Assembly: GCA_027449545.1 (NCBI GenBank)
Contig: DAIDLI010000047.1
Location: 22,945-86,944 of the forward strand
Reading direction: 5' to 3'
DNA from: Acidobacteriaceae bacterium
Lineage (GTDB): Bacteria; Acidobacteriota; Terriglobia; Terriglobales; Acidobacteriaceae
Length of the DNA: 64,000 bases
Shown here: positions 18,107 through 27,665 of the stretch, in pieces
Numbering within the stretch: position 1 is the stretch's first letter
Layout: every line of letters begins with the position of its first letter
Notes under the pieces: generated by a model
The model's database searches: none
Told to the model about the DNA's origin: nothing
What the model saw: the letters and a program-made list of their open reading frames with translations, nothing else
Position numbers and translations under genes: made by a program

Positions 18107-19480
18107 ATGTCATCGTCCCCGGCTGCTCTCGATACCATCGCCGCGATCTCCACGCCTCCCGGGCGCGGCGGCATCGGCATCGTGCGCCTGACCGGGCCTG
18201 AAGCTCTCTCCATCGGTGCCGAACTGGTCGTCCTGCGGGGGCCGCTGGAGCACGCCCGCGCGCGCCTGGCCGAGGTGCTCGACGGCTCCGGCAGCCAGGC
18301 CGCGCGCATCGATGAAGCGGTGGTCACGTTCTTTGCCGCGCCCAACTCCTACACCGCCGAAGACGTGGTGGAGATCGCCGCGCATGGCTCACCCATCGTC
18401 CTGAACCTGCTGCTGCGCCGTGCCCTCGATCTCGGCGCTCGGCTGGCCCATCCGGGAGAGTTCACGCAGCGCGCCTTCCTCTCCGGCCGGCTCGATCTCA
18501 CCCAGGCCGAGGCGGTGCGCGACCTCATCGAGGCGCAGACGCTCACCCAGGCGCGCCAGGCCGCCAGCCAGATGGGCGGAGCCCTCAGCCGCCGCGCCGC
18601 ACCGGCCAAACAGGATCTGGTGGAACTGATCGCGCTGCTGGAGGCGGGCATCGACTTTGCCGAGGACGATGTGGAGGTTACCCCCGGGGAAGAGATCGCG
18701 CGGCGCATCGAGGAACTCAAACCGGCGCTCGTGGCTCTGGAAGCCTCCTTCGCCCGCGGCCGCATCATTCACGACGGTCTCACGCTGGCCATCGTGGGCC
18801 GCCCCAACGCCGGCAAAAGCTCGCTGTTCAACCGTCTGGTGGAACGTGATCGCGCCATCGTGACGGCGACGCCGGGTACCACGCGCGACCTGGTTACCGA
18901 GCGCATCTCGCTCGACGGCATTCCCCTCGAACTGGTGGATACCGCCGGCCTGCGCGAGGGTCTGGAAGAAGCCGAGCAGATCGGCATCGCGCGTAGCCGC
19001 GAGGCCCTGGCCGATGCGGCGCTGGTGCTGGTGGTGCTGGATGCGATGCAGCCGCTCAATGAAGAAGAGCATCGCCTGCTGGCTGCGGTAGAGGGCCGGC
19101 CCGCGCTGGTGGTCCTCAACAAGTCCGATCTGGCGCCTGCGCCGGCCGCCCGGCCGGCCTGCGCCAACCTCATCGCGCTTCCCACCTCGGCGCTTACCGG
19201 CGAAGGCATCGAGGCTCTGCGCGAGAAGATTGTGGAACTGGCCACCGGGGGCGCCGCCGCCGAGCCCGGCCTGCTGACCAACATGCGCCAGCATGACGCG
19301 ATTGTGACAGCCCTCGCCGCGCTGGCGGACGCCGAGCGCGCCAACGCAGCCAGAATCCCCCACGAGATGATCCTTCTGGATCTCTACCGCGGGCTTTGGG
19401 CTCTCGATTCCCTGACCGGCCAGACCACCCCCGACGACATTCTCAACCTGATCTTCTCCACCTTCTGCATCGGCAAGTAG
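18107..19480 (+). CDS. mnmE: tRNA uridine-5-carboxymethylaminomethyl(34) synthesis GTPase
   Basis: With MnmG it modifies the wobble uridine of certain tRNAs. The 457-residue protein has the N-terminal folate-binding domain (DTIAAISTPPGRGGIGIVRL), a helical domain, an inserted G domain with GRPNAGKSS (G1), DTAGLRE (G3) and NKSD (G4), and the essential C-terminal CIGK. I chose ATG 18107 because GGAAGG stands six bases upstream; the in-frame ATG 18080 directly abuts the folP stop and has no such signal. Housekeeping gene with ordinary base composition. Confidence 0.96.
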   Translation: MSSSPAALDTIAAISTPPGRGGIGIVRLTGPEALSIGAELVVLRGPLEHARARLAEVLDGSGSQAARIDEAVVTFFAAPNSYTAEDVVEIAAHGSPIVLNLLLRRALDLGARLAHPGEFTQRAFLSGRLDLTQAEAVRDLIEAQTLTQARQAASQMGGALSRRAAPAKQDLVELIALLEAGIDFAEDDVEVTPGEEIARRIEELKPALVALEASFARGRIIHDGLTLAIVGRPNAGKSSLFNRLVERDRAIVTATPGTTRDLVTERISLDGIPLELVDTAGLREGLEEAEQIGIARSREALADAALVLVVLDAMQPLNEEEHRLLAAVEGRPALVVLNKSDLAPAPAARPACANLIALPTSALTGEGIEALREKIVELATGGAAAEPGLLTNMRQHDAIVTALAALADAERANAARIPHEMILLDLYRGLWALDSLTGQTTPDDILNLIFSTFCIGK

Positions 19481-19608
19481 GTACCAAAAATGTATCAATA
19501 ATTAACAGAGTTACTCTTCAGCATTTGCCACTCAAAAGTATGGCGCGGAACCACCCCTGCCGGGAGTCCGCAGCGCGCAGAGGCAGGAGCGATTGCGGGA
19601 ATCGGGTA

Positions 19609-22527
19609 TTACCGGGAGAAGGTCAGGCCGTTTCTTGTCCCGATCACCGTCCAGCGGCCATCCCAGCGGCCTCCCGGCGTTTGTTGCCCGGTGGAATAGA
19701 CAGTTCCGGCTCTGTCCGTAGCGAAGATCTGCAGCCTTCCGTCCCCGGTGTTACCGGCGGCCAGGGCAGAATCCGTTAGCTTGGGGGCGGCGGTTCCCGA
19801 GAGCGCTGTCCAGGCTCGTTGCCAGTGGCCGATTTTCGCCTGTGCGGTCCTGTAGATCTTCCCGTCGGAAGCCGTGCAAATCACCTCGAAGCGGCCGTCC
19901 GAATTCTGCAGGGCGACGAACCGGGAAGCCGGGGAAGCGGCGCGGAGCACCGGCAGCGCCGTCCAGCTTCCCCAGGAACGACCGGGCGAATTCTGAGCGA
20001 GCGTCCAGAGATCTCCGCCATGGGGGCCGGGGCTGACGCCGAGGGCGAAGACGGATAGCTTTCCGGCCAGGGTTCTGCCCACCTGCAGGCCGGGCTGGAG
20101 AATCTGGCGGGGGGGCGCGCCGAGGCGGGACCATTGCACCTCCCAGTGATTGTCGAGGGTTTGCCCGATTTGCCACAGCGCCGGGTGCGCACTCCGATCG
20201 AGGGCAAAGACAGCGACTCTGCCGTTGAGATTGGCGGCTACCGCGAAGCCCTGTTGGACTCCGCCGGCAAGCTTTGCCAGTCTTTTCCACGGCGCCCAGG
20301 CCACGCCCGGCGCCGCTTCGGTTGCCATCCACAAATGGCCGGATTCATCGAGGCCGAAGATGCTGAGGCTGCCATCGGCATTCTGCGCCGCCCGCAGACC
20401 GCTCAGGGAGGGCGCCTCACCTCGCAGGAGCACCCACGGGCTCCAAGCGCCTCCTTGAGGCTGCTGGTGTGCCGTGTAAACGCCCTTGGCGGTGGCGGCG
20501 AATGCCTGGAGGGTATTGTCCTGATTGCGGGCGATGGCCCAGCCACCCTTGACGGGCGGCAGGTCAGCCGAGAATGCGTCGCTCCAGTGACTCCAGGGAG
20601 TCGCGGCGGTCTTCGGGCCAGCTTGTTGCCAGGCGTGCCAAAGCCGTCCCTGCCGGCCGGCTGCGAAGAGCTCAAGCGCACCGTTCTGGTTCATGCCGAC
20701 CGGCCCGCTGTAGAGGCTGCCGGCGTGGAGGCGGACGATCACGGCCGTCGCAGGTGCGACGGCCAGCGTGACCGTTCCGGAGGTTTCGGGGCTGTGCGGA
20801 GTCCAGACGCCACGCCACTGCTCGCCGCTACTGGCAATGCCGGCGCCGCCGAGCTGCGCAGCGAGGCGGCCGGCATCCCCTGCAAGTCCAGAGGAAAGCG
20901 TCAGGGTCGCGACGCTCGCCTTCGCGAACGGCAGCCCTGCCGGGCGAAGGGTGACCTGGGCGCGATGGTCGGGCTGGTTGCCCTGCGTCTTGTTGATCAC
21001 GGTGATGTAGAGGTCCTGCCCCGCGCGCACCGCATATGCCGTCAGGCTCCAGTCCCGGGGCGCGTGAAGGGCGCGCACGGAGGTTTCCAGCGGGTAGCCG
21101 TGGCCGCCCATGTTGAAGGCCTTGATGCCGTACCCTTTGGGGGTCACGTAGTAGTCCGCGCAGGGGCCGGGCCGGCAGACTCCCGGCGCCTTCCAGGTGT
21201 TGTGCCGGGGGGCCAGGGTGTCGGTATAAATCCACTGGTTGTTGTGGAAATTGACTCCGCCGGCGCCGTGCTCGGCCCACCAATGCATGTAATCGAGGGC
21301 CCACAAGGCGGAAGCGAACGAGTTGCTCCCATCGGGAACGCCACCCAGGTAGTCGTTCGATTCGGTGAGCCGGAAGTCGACTCCCAGCTTGCGAATGGGT
21401 TCGTAGTCGTATTTGTAGAGCCAGGCGTAGGGGGTATAGACGAGTTGCTGGTCGTGGGGAATGCCGGGCGGCTGCACCGGTTCCGGGAGAATACCGTCGC
21501 CCTGCAGCCAAGCGGGCGAGAGCATGTCGGCGATGCCTTCGGCGGCGCTGAGACGGTAGGCGCCGGAAACAAATTGGCCGCCCACATAGTAATGGCCATA
21601 GGAGCTGCGGAAGTTGATCTTCGGATCGCTCCGTTCGCAGGCCGCCAGCAGCTCCGGCCACGCGGCGCTGGTAAAGAATGATCCGCACACGTTGCCGGTG
21701 AACTGTGAGGCGCGCGTGTACGAGAAGGCATCCGGACCGGCGACTGGAACGTGGGCCAATCCGGGAAGCGCGGTGATGGTGGCCATGTAGTTCCGCCATT
21801 CCTCCAGGTAGGAGGGAAAGGCGCTTCCTGCATTGGTCATCGCCTGGGAGATGCCGGCCTCGTACATGAGCGGATCGCGGATCACCAGCGGCGGGATAGC
21901 TAGGCCAGCGCGCGACTGGGCGCACTGCGGATCGTCGTCCCGGCAGGAGCAACCTCGGCCTGCGACACATGCACAGGCGCTGCCGTCGGTACAGAAGCTG
22001 TGAGCCGTGTGGTAGTCGTCTTCATTGCCGGTGCTCAGCGCGGCGATGTTGGCTGCATAATGGCTCCAAAGGTAGTGGGCGGTTTCCGCGCTCTGTTGTG
22101 CCAGGCCGGGAATGTCGCAGGCGGCCGGATTGATCAGCCGGAACTGGTAGATGATCTTGAGATGGGCCTGGCGGGCGAAGTGGAAGAGCGCATCGAGGTC
22201 GGCATGGGTGGGAAAAGGCGTCTTGCAGCCGTCTCCGGTTGCGGCGCCGACGCGCAAGCTCTTGATGCCCATTTGCTGAAAGAGCGCCAGGGGTTGCGGA
22301 TTCGCCTGGGGATCGAAGAGGTGGACGCCCGGCGCCAAGCCATTGGCGCCCGGCATAAGACTGGTAATTTCAAAACTCAGACCGGCAAAGTCCGGCGCGA
22401 TGGGCGTGCGCTGCGCCAGGTTTTGGGAATCGGCGTTCACTGCGATTTCTACTTTAGTCTGGGCGGGCAAACAGACCGGCAGTGACATCAGAGCCCAGGT
22501 CAGATAGGTAGTTACTTTTCGCTTCAC
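19609..22527 (-). CDS. Secreted GH79-like glycosidase with C-terminal PLL/tectonin-type propeller
   Basis: A 972-residue exported protein. It starts at GTG 22527, preceded by GGAGAAAGAC, and has a signal peptide (YLTWALMSLPVCLPAQ). Residues about 30-480 look like the TIM barrel of a GH79-type beta-glucuronidase relative: PDFAGLSFEITSLMPG at the start and STGNEDDYHT as a plausible acid/base Asn-Glu. A small beta-domain ends near residue 615 (VAPATAVIVRLHAG). The last 350 residues are WD-like repeats of the PLL lectin kind (NGALELFAAGRQGRLWHAWQ; DGSLSIFGLDESGHLW; DGRLQIFATDRAGTVY), about seven blades, probably glycan-binding. A Cys-rich loop (CTDGSACACVAGRGCSC) is unusual. It lies downstream of a TonB receptor and a deleted copy of itself. 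Confidence 0.75.
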   Translation of the reverse strand: MKRKVTTYLTWALMSLPVCLPAQTKVEIAVNADSQNLAQRTPIAPDFAGLSFEITSLMPGANGLAPGVHLFDPQANPQPLALFQQMGIKSLRVGAATGDGCKTPFPTHADLDALFHFARQAHLKIIYQFRLINPAACDIPGLAQQSAETAHYLWSHYAANIAALSTGNEDDYHTAHSFCTDGSACACVAGRGCSCRDDDPQCAQSRAGLAIPPLVIRDPLMYEAGISQAMTNAGSAFPSYLEEWRNYMATITALPGLAHVPVAGPDAFSYTRASQFTGNVCGSFFTSAAWPELLAACERSDPKINFRSSYGHYYVGGQFVSGAYRLSAAEGIADMLSPAWLQGDGILPEPVQPPGIPHDQQLVYTPYAWLYKYDYEPIRKLGVDFRLTESNDYLGGVPDGSNSFASALWALDYMHWWAEHGAGGVNFHNNQWIYTDTLAPRHNTWKAPGVCRPGPCADYYVTPKGYGIKAFNMGGHGYPLETSVRALHAPRDWSLTAYAVRAGQDLYITVINKTQGNQPDHRAQVTLRPAGLPFAKASVATLTLSSGLAGDAGRLAAQLGGAGIASSGEQWRGVWTPHSPETSGTVTLAVAPATAVIVRLHAGSLYSGPVGMNQNGALELFAAGRQGRLWHAWQQAGPKTAATPWSHWSDAFSADLPPVKGGWAIARNQDNTLQAFAATAKGVYTAHQQPQGGAWSPWVLLRGEAPSLSGLRAAQNADGSLSIFGLDESGHLWMATEAAPGVAWAPWKRLAKLAGGVQQGFAVAANLNGRVAVFALDRSAHPALWQIGQTLDNHWEVQWSRLGAPPRQILQPGLQVGRTLAGKLSVFALGVSPGPHGGDLWTLAQNSPGRSWGSWTALPVLRAASPASRFVALQNSDGRFEVICTASDGKIYRTAQAKIGHWQRAWTALSGTAAPKLTDSALAAGNTGDGRLQIFATDRAGTVYSTGQQTPGGRWDGRWTVIGTRNGLTFSR

Positions 22528-22731
22528 GTCTTTCTCCGACTGAGAGTGCTTGTGCGGCCGCGCATTCCGGGGGCAGCGCACCAAAAGCGTGCTCGCCGCC
22601 AGATCGGCGCAGCGCACGCAGGAAAGAGAAGTCCGGCTTGCGCGAGGGCGCAGGCCGATTCGATGGGGAAGGTCGTGCCCCCTTCAAGAGGGGCAGGTCA
22701 TCGGGTTGTCTTGTCTGTAGGAGACCTATCT

Positions 22732-23208
22732 TTAGGGCTGCCCGGGATAAAAGGCGAGCCCTGCGCCTCCAAAGCTAGCCCACCCGTTCCAGCCGCCACC
22801 CGAGGTGGGTTGCCAGTCCGACCAGACCGCTCCGCTGCTATCCACGGAGAAGAGCTGGATGCGCTCATCCTGTGTGCTGCTGGCGACCAGATGTGGATCA
22901 AGGGCACTCCCACCCATATCGGTCCAGTTGCCGCCAATGCGCAGATTCTTGATACTCAGGTTCTGAAACAGCGTGGTGAGTTGGGTGTTATCAGGAGTCC
23001 AGAAGTTGCCATTGACTCCGCCTTGATCGACATTGGAGGTAACGGTAGCGGTTTCAAAACCGAGTCCGGAGAAGTCCTGCGGAATCGTATAGTTGCGTGA
23101 GGTGGTGTCCACCGTGACCGTGGCCGTTTGCCCGTAGATGCATCCCGTGCTCAGAACTATCGACGCGCCCAGCGAAGCGTATTGCATGATTCCGCACGTA
23201 CCTCGCAT
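22732..23208 (-). pseudogene. Internally deleted copy of the GH79-like/propeller gene
   Basis: The 158-residue frame starts at ATG 23208 behind GAGGAGATGT and has a signal peptide (SIVLSTGCIYGQ). Residues about 30-95 match the start of the neighbouring 972-residue glycosidase: IPQDFSGLGFE corresponds to IAPDFAGLSFE, and LTTLFQNLSIKNLRIG to LALFQQMGIKSLRVG. The sequence then jumps, in frame, to a single PLL-type blade (ERIQLFSVDSSGAVWSDWQ) and stops after YPGQP. All catalytic residues and most blades are absent. I read it as the remains of a paralogue after a large in-frame deletion. It could still be expressed as a small secreted glycan-binding protein. Confidence 0.7.
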
Positions 23209-23245
23209 ACATCTCCTCACGACTATGAATGGCTCTGGCGTGGCG

Positions 23246-23281
23246 CTCCCTGTCTCGGCAATACTGTTCCGAGACAGGGAG
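23246..23281. repeat. Perfect 13-bp hairpin between TonB receptor and glycosidase genes
   Basis: CTCCCTGTCTCGG (23246-23258) pairs perfectly with CCGAGACAGGGAG (23269-23281) over a ten-base loop. It starts ten bases after the receptor stop. No T-run follows on the minus strand, so it more likely protects the receptor mRNA end or attenuates transcription than fully terminates it. Confidence 0.7.
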
Positions 23282-23290
23282 AACGAAGGA

Positions 23291-26200
23291 TTAGAAGAAG
23301 AACTTCATGGCGAGCTGGCCGATGCGATATCCATTGCGGTCGCTCGTGATCTTACTGAAGTTAGTTGAGTTGGTGAAGTTCAATTGAGGCCCTGGGTTGT
23401 TGAACTGTGGGTGATTGAGCGTATTGAATGTTTCCAAGCGGAATTGCAAGGATGTTTCACCACCGGTTGTGAAGTTCTTAAACAGCGACGCGTCCAAATT
23501 GTAGAAGCCTGGGCCGCGCACCTGTTCCGCTTTTCCGCCCAGGGGTGAGAAGTCTCGCTGGCCAATGACCGTGGCCGCGGGAGGTTCCGCAAAGGCGCTG
23601 GGATTCAGCCACTGATCGATGTTGTGCGGGCCGGCATAGGGATTTTGGCCGGCGATCCGGTTGGCATTGCAGCCGTAATCTGCGGTGGTTGCGGTGGGAC
23701 ACCCAATGTTAAATGGCTGTCCGCTCTGGTAGGTATAGATGTAGTTGAAATCCCATCCCCCGATCAGGGCGTTCACCAGGCTGCCTGCCCCGCTCAGGAA
23801 CGCGCGCCTTCTCCCAAACGGCAATCCATATTCTCCTGCAACGTGCACAACGTTTCGGGTGTCGTTTTTGCATAGTGCGTAGTCCGGCCCGATGCCGAAG
23901 CCCGGTAACCACTCGGCACGAAAGCCGCCGAGAAGTTCGCCATTGCTGGTGTCCGTAGCCATACATTTGGAGAACGTATAGTTCGCTAGCAAAACGAGAT
24001 TGTCTTTGAACTGATGCTGATAGACGGTCTGCAGAGAGTTGTAATTACTGACCGCCTGGGTAATGACATCCTGCATGTTCGCGGCAAAGGCTGGGAACGG
24101 CCGGTAGCTGGTCGGATTGGTTCCTGGAGGCAGAATCACCTGGGGTGAATTCTGCTGCCCATAGGCATCTCCATTTCGTCCTAAGGTTCCTACGTATCCA
24201 GTCTGAATGGAGTCACGGGTGGTGAATTGATACTGGAGAGTAAGATTCGCCGTTTCCACCAGCGGCGTTTTGTAGTTGTATTGCTTGCCGAAGAGAGATA
24301 GCCCGTTGCCGGTTACCAATGATGGGTCCTGCAGATTGATAGCTGCAAAGGTGGTTTCGAGTGTCGCTACCTGGCCATTGGGCAGCGTGTCGGGAGTTTG
24401 GGAAGTCAGACTGGGATTGCTGATAAGAAACTGAAATGGGTAGTTAGTGCCCATGGTGCTGCCGTATCCTACGCTGGCAAAGGCGCCGTAGGATATGCCA
24501 TATCCGGCACGCAGAACCAGGTTGGGGCGCAGACGCCATGCCGCGCCCAGCCGCGGCCCAAAGTTACTGAGTTGCCCCTTATTGACTCTCAGGCCGGACA
24601 GACAATCCACCTGGATGTTGTATGTCGCCAGCAGCGCATTGAAGGCGGTTGAGCGTGGCACGGAACATCCCTTTTTCGTCATGTAATAAGTGCCTCCGGC
24701 TCCGTCACCTCCTGCTTGCTGGAAGTTCGCCTGGTTGCCGTTGCTTTCTCCGTAGGGTGAGGAATAATCCCAGCGCAGGCCGAGATTAAAGGTCAGGGAT
24801 GGCGTAATACGCCAGTTGTCTTGCACGTAAGCTGCAAAATAGCCTGCGAAATATCTGGTCTGCGCCCAGTTGGATCCTTGGTAACTGCTCAAGCCGCCGA
24901 GATTGGAGATTCCACCTGACACCAGCGTCGCTCCGGGCGCAAGAAGCAGATCGGAAATACCTAGCTCTTTGCTGTTTTTGTTGGGGATGTCGGAGTACAT
25001 CCCGGTAAAACCGAATTCTCCTTTGCTGTATGCCGGCTGAACAATGTCTCCGCGAATATGGTTCAGCTCAAACCCCATGCGGAACTCGTGCTTTCCGTGA
25101 ATCTTGGTCACATTGTCGAAGAGTTCCAGGGCGGTGTCGGTTTGCAGGGTAGGCATATAGCGGCGCCCCCCGAAACTGGTGAAGCCGCTGTAGTCGATGG
25201 TCGGTAAGCCGCCGTTTCCGGCGATCTGCGGGATGCCTTGAATCCCATACTGCGCAGGGATGCCCGCGGTATTGGCGGTTGGCATCTCCAGGGTATTTCC
25301 TACGTGGTCATATCCGCCCGTCACATCGTTTTCGAAGGTTGGCGAAAATACGTGCGTGTAATTCAGCACCAGTTCGTAATGAGGCGCGAGGTTGACCGGG
25401 TTGATTTGCAACGCTCCGCCGGCGATGCCGGGGAACGGCTGATAGGAAGCGGTGTCCTGATAGCTATGGCTGAATGCGCCCCAAAGTATATCTTTCTGGC
25501 TTAAATCCTCATCGATCCTGAGGTCGTATTGGTCAGTGTAGGAAATTGCGGACGGAACAGTGTAGTAGTTATTGAGCAGGGCCCCAGTATTCGTCGGCGC
25601 CGGCAGAAGTTCGAGCAGAGCAAGTGAATTGTTATCGATCCTTGATTGAGGAATCACATTCAGGCTGGAAACGGGAACTTTGCTGAAATCGGTGATGCCG
25701 CTCAGCGGTCCCCCGGGCCGATAATTGGCGGCATCACAGCCGTTGGAGCCAGAACAGTTATAGAAAGGATCGCGAACATATACCGTGCTGCTGCCGGTGT
25801 TCGGTAAGCCGCTAATCGGGTCGACAGCTCCTGGCGCCACGGCGCGTGTAGTCGCCGGATCGAGGACCGTTCCGTGGGGGATGACGCGACCCAAGCCGTC
25901 GATACTCGAGCCCTGGTTGCCGGTCACTCCATCCGGGTTGCCGGCAATCAGATCCTGCAGGTTGGCGTAATTGTTTTGAAAGCTGTTACGCATGGCATTG
26001 GTGGGCACCGTAAACGCGGGGAATGCGGCCTGCTGGGTTAGATTTGTACGCTGGTAATCGAAAAAGAAGAAAGTCTTATCCCGGCCGTTATAGATTTTGG
26101 GGAGGAAGATGGGACCGCCGACCGTCCCACCGAATTGGTTCTGCCGGTACATCTGCCGAGCCTTACCGTTCTGTTTGTTGAAATAGTCGTTGGCATTCAG

Positions 26201-26980
26201 GGCTTCGTTGCGGAAGTATTCCCAGAGGTCTCCCTTGATCTGGTTGGTGCCCGACTTGACCAGCGCATTGACCACTGCCCCGGCGAACTCGCCGAATTCC
26301 GCGCTGTTGTCGCCATCTTCCAGCTTGAACTCCTGAATGGCGTCCGGGACCGGAGCCACGCTGACCCCTCCAAAGACTTCCGAATTGTCGTCAATGCCGT
26401 TCAGGCGATAATCCACTTGAACTTGGCTCACGCCATTGACCCAGAGCTGCGTTGGGTTTTCCGATGAAGCGGAGACTGGCGTAATCGCACCGGCGGAAAT
26501 TTGCGCCAGCGATAGCCAGTTGCGTCCGTTCAAAGGCAGGTCGTTTACCGACTCCTCGGCAACGGTCTGTCCCAGCGAGGCGTCTTGCGCTTGCAACAGG
26601 GGTGCGGCGGAGGTGACGGTGACCTCCTGGCTCACATTGCCCAATTGCAGAGAAATGTCGGCCGTGACTACGGACTGCACGTGGACCTGAATTCCGGTTA
26701 ACACATAGCTCTTGAAGCCGCTGGCATCCGCCTTCAGGGCGTAGGTGCCCACAGGCACCCCTTCCAGCACATAGGTGCCGCTGGAGGTGGAGCGGGTGCT
26801 CTGCACCACCCGGGTAGCTTCATTGGTGAGCGTGATGGTGGCATTGCCGATCACCGCTCCGGAGGGATCCTTGACCGTGCCGGCCACTCCGCCTGCGGCG
26901 GTTTGCGCCGACGCCGAAGTGGCGAGCATGGTGAGGAGTACGACACCGGCAAAGAGCACTGCATTGCGAATTCTACTCAT
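23291..26980 (-). CDS. TonB-dependent receptor with carboxypeptidase-regulatory-like domain
   Basis: Outer-membrane active transporter of 1229 residues, in the size class typical of Acidobacteriota oligosaccharide receptors. From ATG 26980 (GGAG eight bases upstream) it has a signal peptide (NAVLFAGVVLLTMLATSASA), a CarboxypepD_reg beta-sandwich (GGVAGTVKDPSGAVIGNATI), a plug domain (QTVAEESVNDLPLNGRNWLS), and a long barrel ending in an aromatic tail (RIGQLAMKFFF). The substrate is probably a glycan fragment, judging by the glycosidase downstream. It is divergent to a membrane-bound winged-helix regulator about 685 bases away, which I infer controls it. Confidence 0.9.
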   Translation of the reverse strand: MSRIRNAVLFAGVVLLTMLATSASAQTAAGGVAGTVKDPSGAVIGNATITLTNEATRVVQSTRSTSSGTYVLEGVPVGTYALKADASGFKSYVLTGIQVHVQSVVTADISLQLGNVSQEVTVTSAAPLLQAQDASLGQTVAEESVNDLPLNGRNWLSLAQISAGAITPVSASSENPTQLWVNGVSQVQVDYRLNGIDDNSEVFGGVSVAPVPDAIQEFKLEDGDNSAEFGEFAGAVVNALVKSGTNQIKGDLWEYFRNEALNANDYFNKQNGKARQMYRQNQFGGTVGGPIFLPKIYNGRDKTFFFFDYQRTNLTQQAAFPAFTVPTNAMRNSFQNNYANLQDLIAGNPDGVTGNQGSSIDGLGRVIPHGTVLDPATTRAVAPGAVDPISGLPNTGSSTVYVRDPFYNCSGSNGCDAANYRPGGPLSGITDFSKVPVSSLNVIPQSRIDNNSLALLELLPAPTNTGALLNNYYTVPSAISYTDQYDLRIDEDLSQKDILWGAFSHSYQDTASYQPFPGIAGGALQINPVNLAPHYELVLNYTHVFSPTFENDVTGGYDHVGNTLEMPTANTAGIPAQYGIQGIPQIAGNGGLPTIDYSGFTSFGGRRYMPTLQTDTALELFDNVTKIHGKHEFRMGFELNHIRGDIVQPAYSKGEFGFTGMYSDIPNKNSKELGISDLLLAPGATLVSGGISNLGGLSSYQGSNWAQTRYFAGYFAAYVQDNWRITPSLTFNLGLRWDYSSPYGESNGNQANFQQAGGDGAGGTYYMTKKGCSVPRSTAFNALLATYNIQVDCLSGLRVNKGQLSNFGPRLGAAWRLRPNLVLRAGYGISYGAFASVGYGSTMGTNYPFQFLISNPSLTSQTPDTLPNGQVATLETTFAAINLQDPSLVTGNGLSLFGKQYNYKTPLVETANLTLQYQFTTRDSIQTGYVGTLGRNGDAYGQQNSPQVILPPGTNPTSYRPFPAFAANMQDVITQAVSNYNSLQTVYQHQFKDNLVLLANYTFSKCMATDTSNGELLGGFRAEWLPGFGIGPDYALCKNDTRNVVHVAGEYGLPFGRRRAFLSGAGSLVNALIGGWDFNYIYTYQSGQPFNIGCPTATTADYGCNANRIAGQNPYAGPHNIDQWLNPSAFAEPPAATVIGQRDFSPLGGKAEQVRGPGFYNLDASLFKNFTTGGETSLQFRLETFNTLNHPQFNNPGPQLNFTNSTNFSKITSDRNGYRIGQLAMKFFF

Positions 26981-27665
26981 CTGGTTTTCTCCGTCCTGCT
27001 TCCGCAGGAACACACTAGGAAGCCCCGGTCTGGCAGGAGGGGCAGGGAAAAGCGCGCCGGGGTTTCCCCGGATTTGGCTCCAATCCGAGTCCCGATTGAA
27101 GCTCCATGAGCAAACTGTCGAGTGGACTTTACCGGCAGGGATAGAGCGAGTCAAGGAACCGGAAGTTAAAAGCTGCACCCGCGGGAGGGTGAGCCGGGAG
27201 GAGTTGTAACTGATTGGAAACAGATCAGATGATTCCTGCTTGGAGCGCGCCGGGAGGCTCCCTGGGGCTCTCTCAAAAGCTGAAAAATCGAACTCAATTC
27301 CTAAAAGCTGGCGCTTTCACGCCGCAGCCCGCCGCGAAGCGCGGTTGGATCCGGGATGGCCTGGGGAAATCGCGAGGCGTTATGATGAGGACCGGAAAGC
27401 GAATCGCCATCCGATGTCCCCGCTGCTTGGTTCGATTCCGCTGCCGGACACCGGGCTTGGTCAGCCTTTCTCGTCCCCAAAGCCTGGGAACCGGGAATCG
27501 GATTGGTGCGCATTTGTGCTCCGGAGCGGGTGCGGCTTCTGCGGCCGAACCGGAGGACAGCAGGAGAGGGAAGGATGCGGCCGATCGCCGGTCGGGCATC
27601 CTTTCTTTAGGCAACAGGGTACGGTTCTGGAAGGTCCGCGCCAGGGGGATGGGCGAGAGAAGCAG
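26981..27665. other. 685-base divergent region between TonB receptor and regulator
   Basis: The longest gene-free stretch in the window. It carries the receptor's Shine-Dalgarno at its left end. The frame of the right-hand regulator stays open back to about 27240 but has no coding look there. Short palindromes occur (GGGAGGCTCCC near 27250-27260). I see no confident promoter pair or RNA gene. Its length suggests long leaders or several regulator sites. Confidence 0.5.

Noticed and set aside
20134..21681. A 515-codon plus-strand frame opposite the GH79-like gene
   Set aside because: The minus strand carries signal peptide, catalytic region and propeller blades. The plus-strand frame has none.
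27240..27665. An N-terminal extension of about 142 residues on the first winged-helix regulator
   Set aside because: The extension is Arg/Gly/Pro-rich without fold, and the winged-helix domain starts close to ATG 27666, as it does near the N-terminus of the second regulator.
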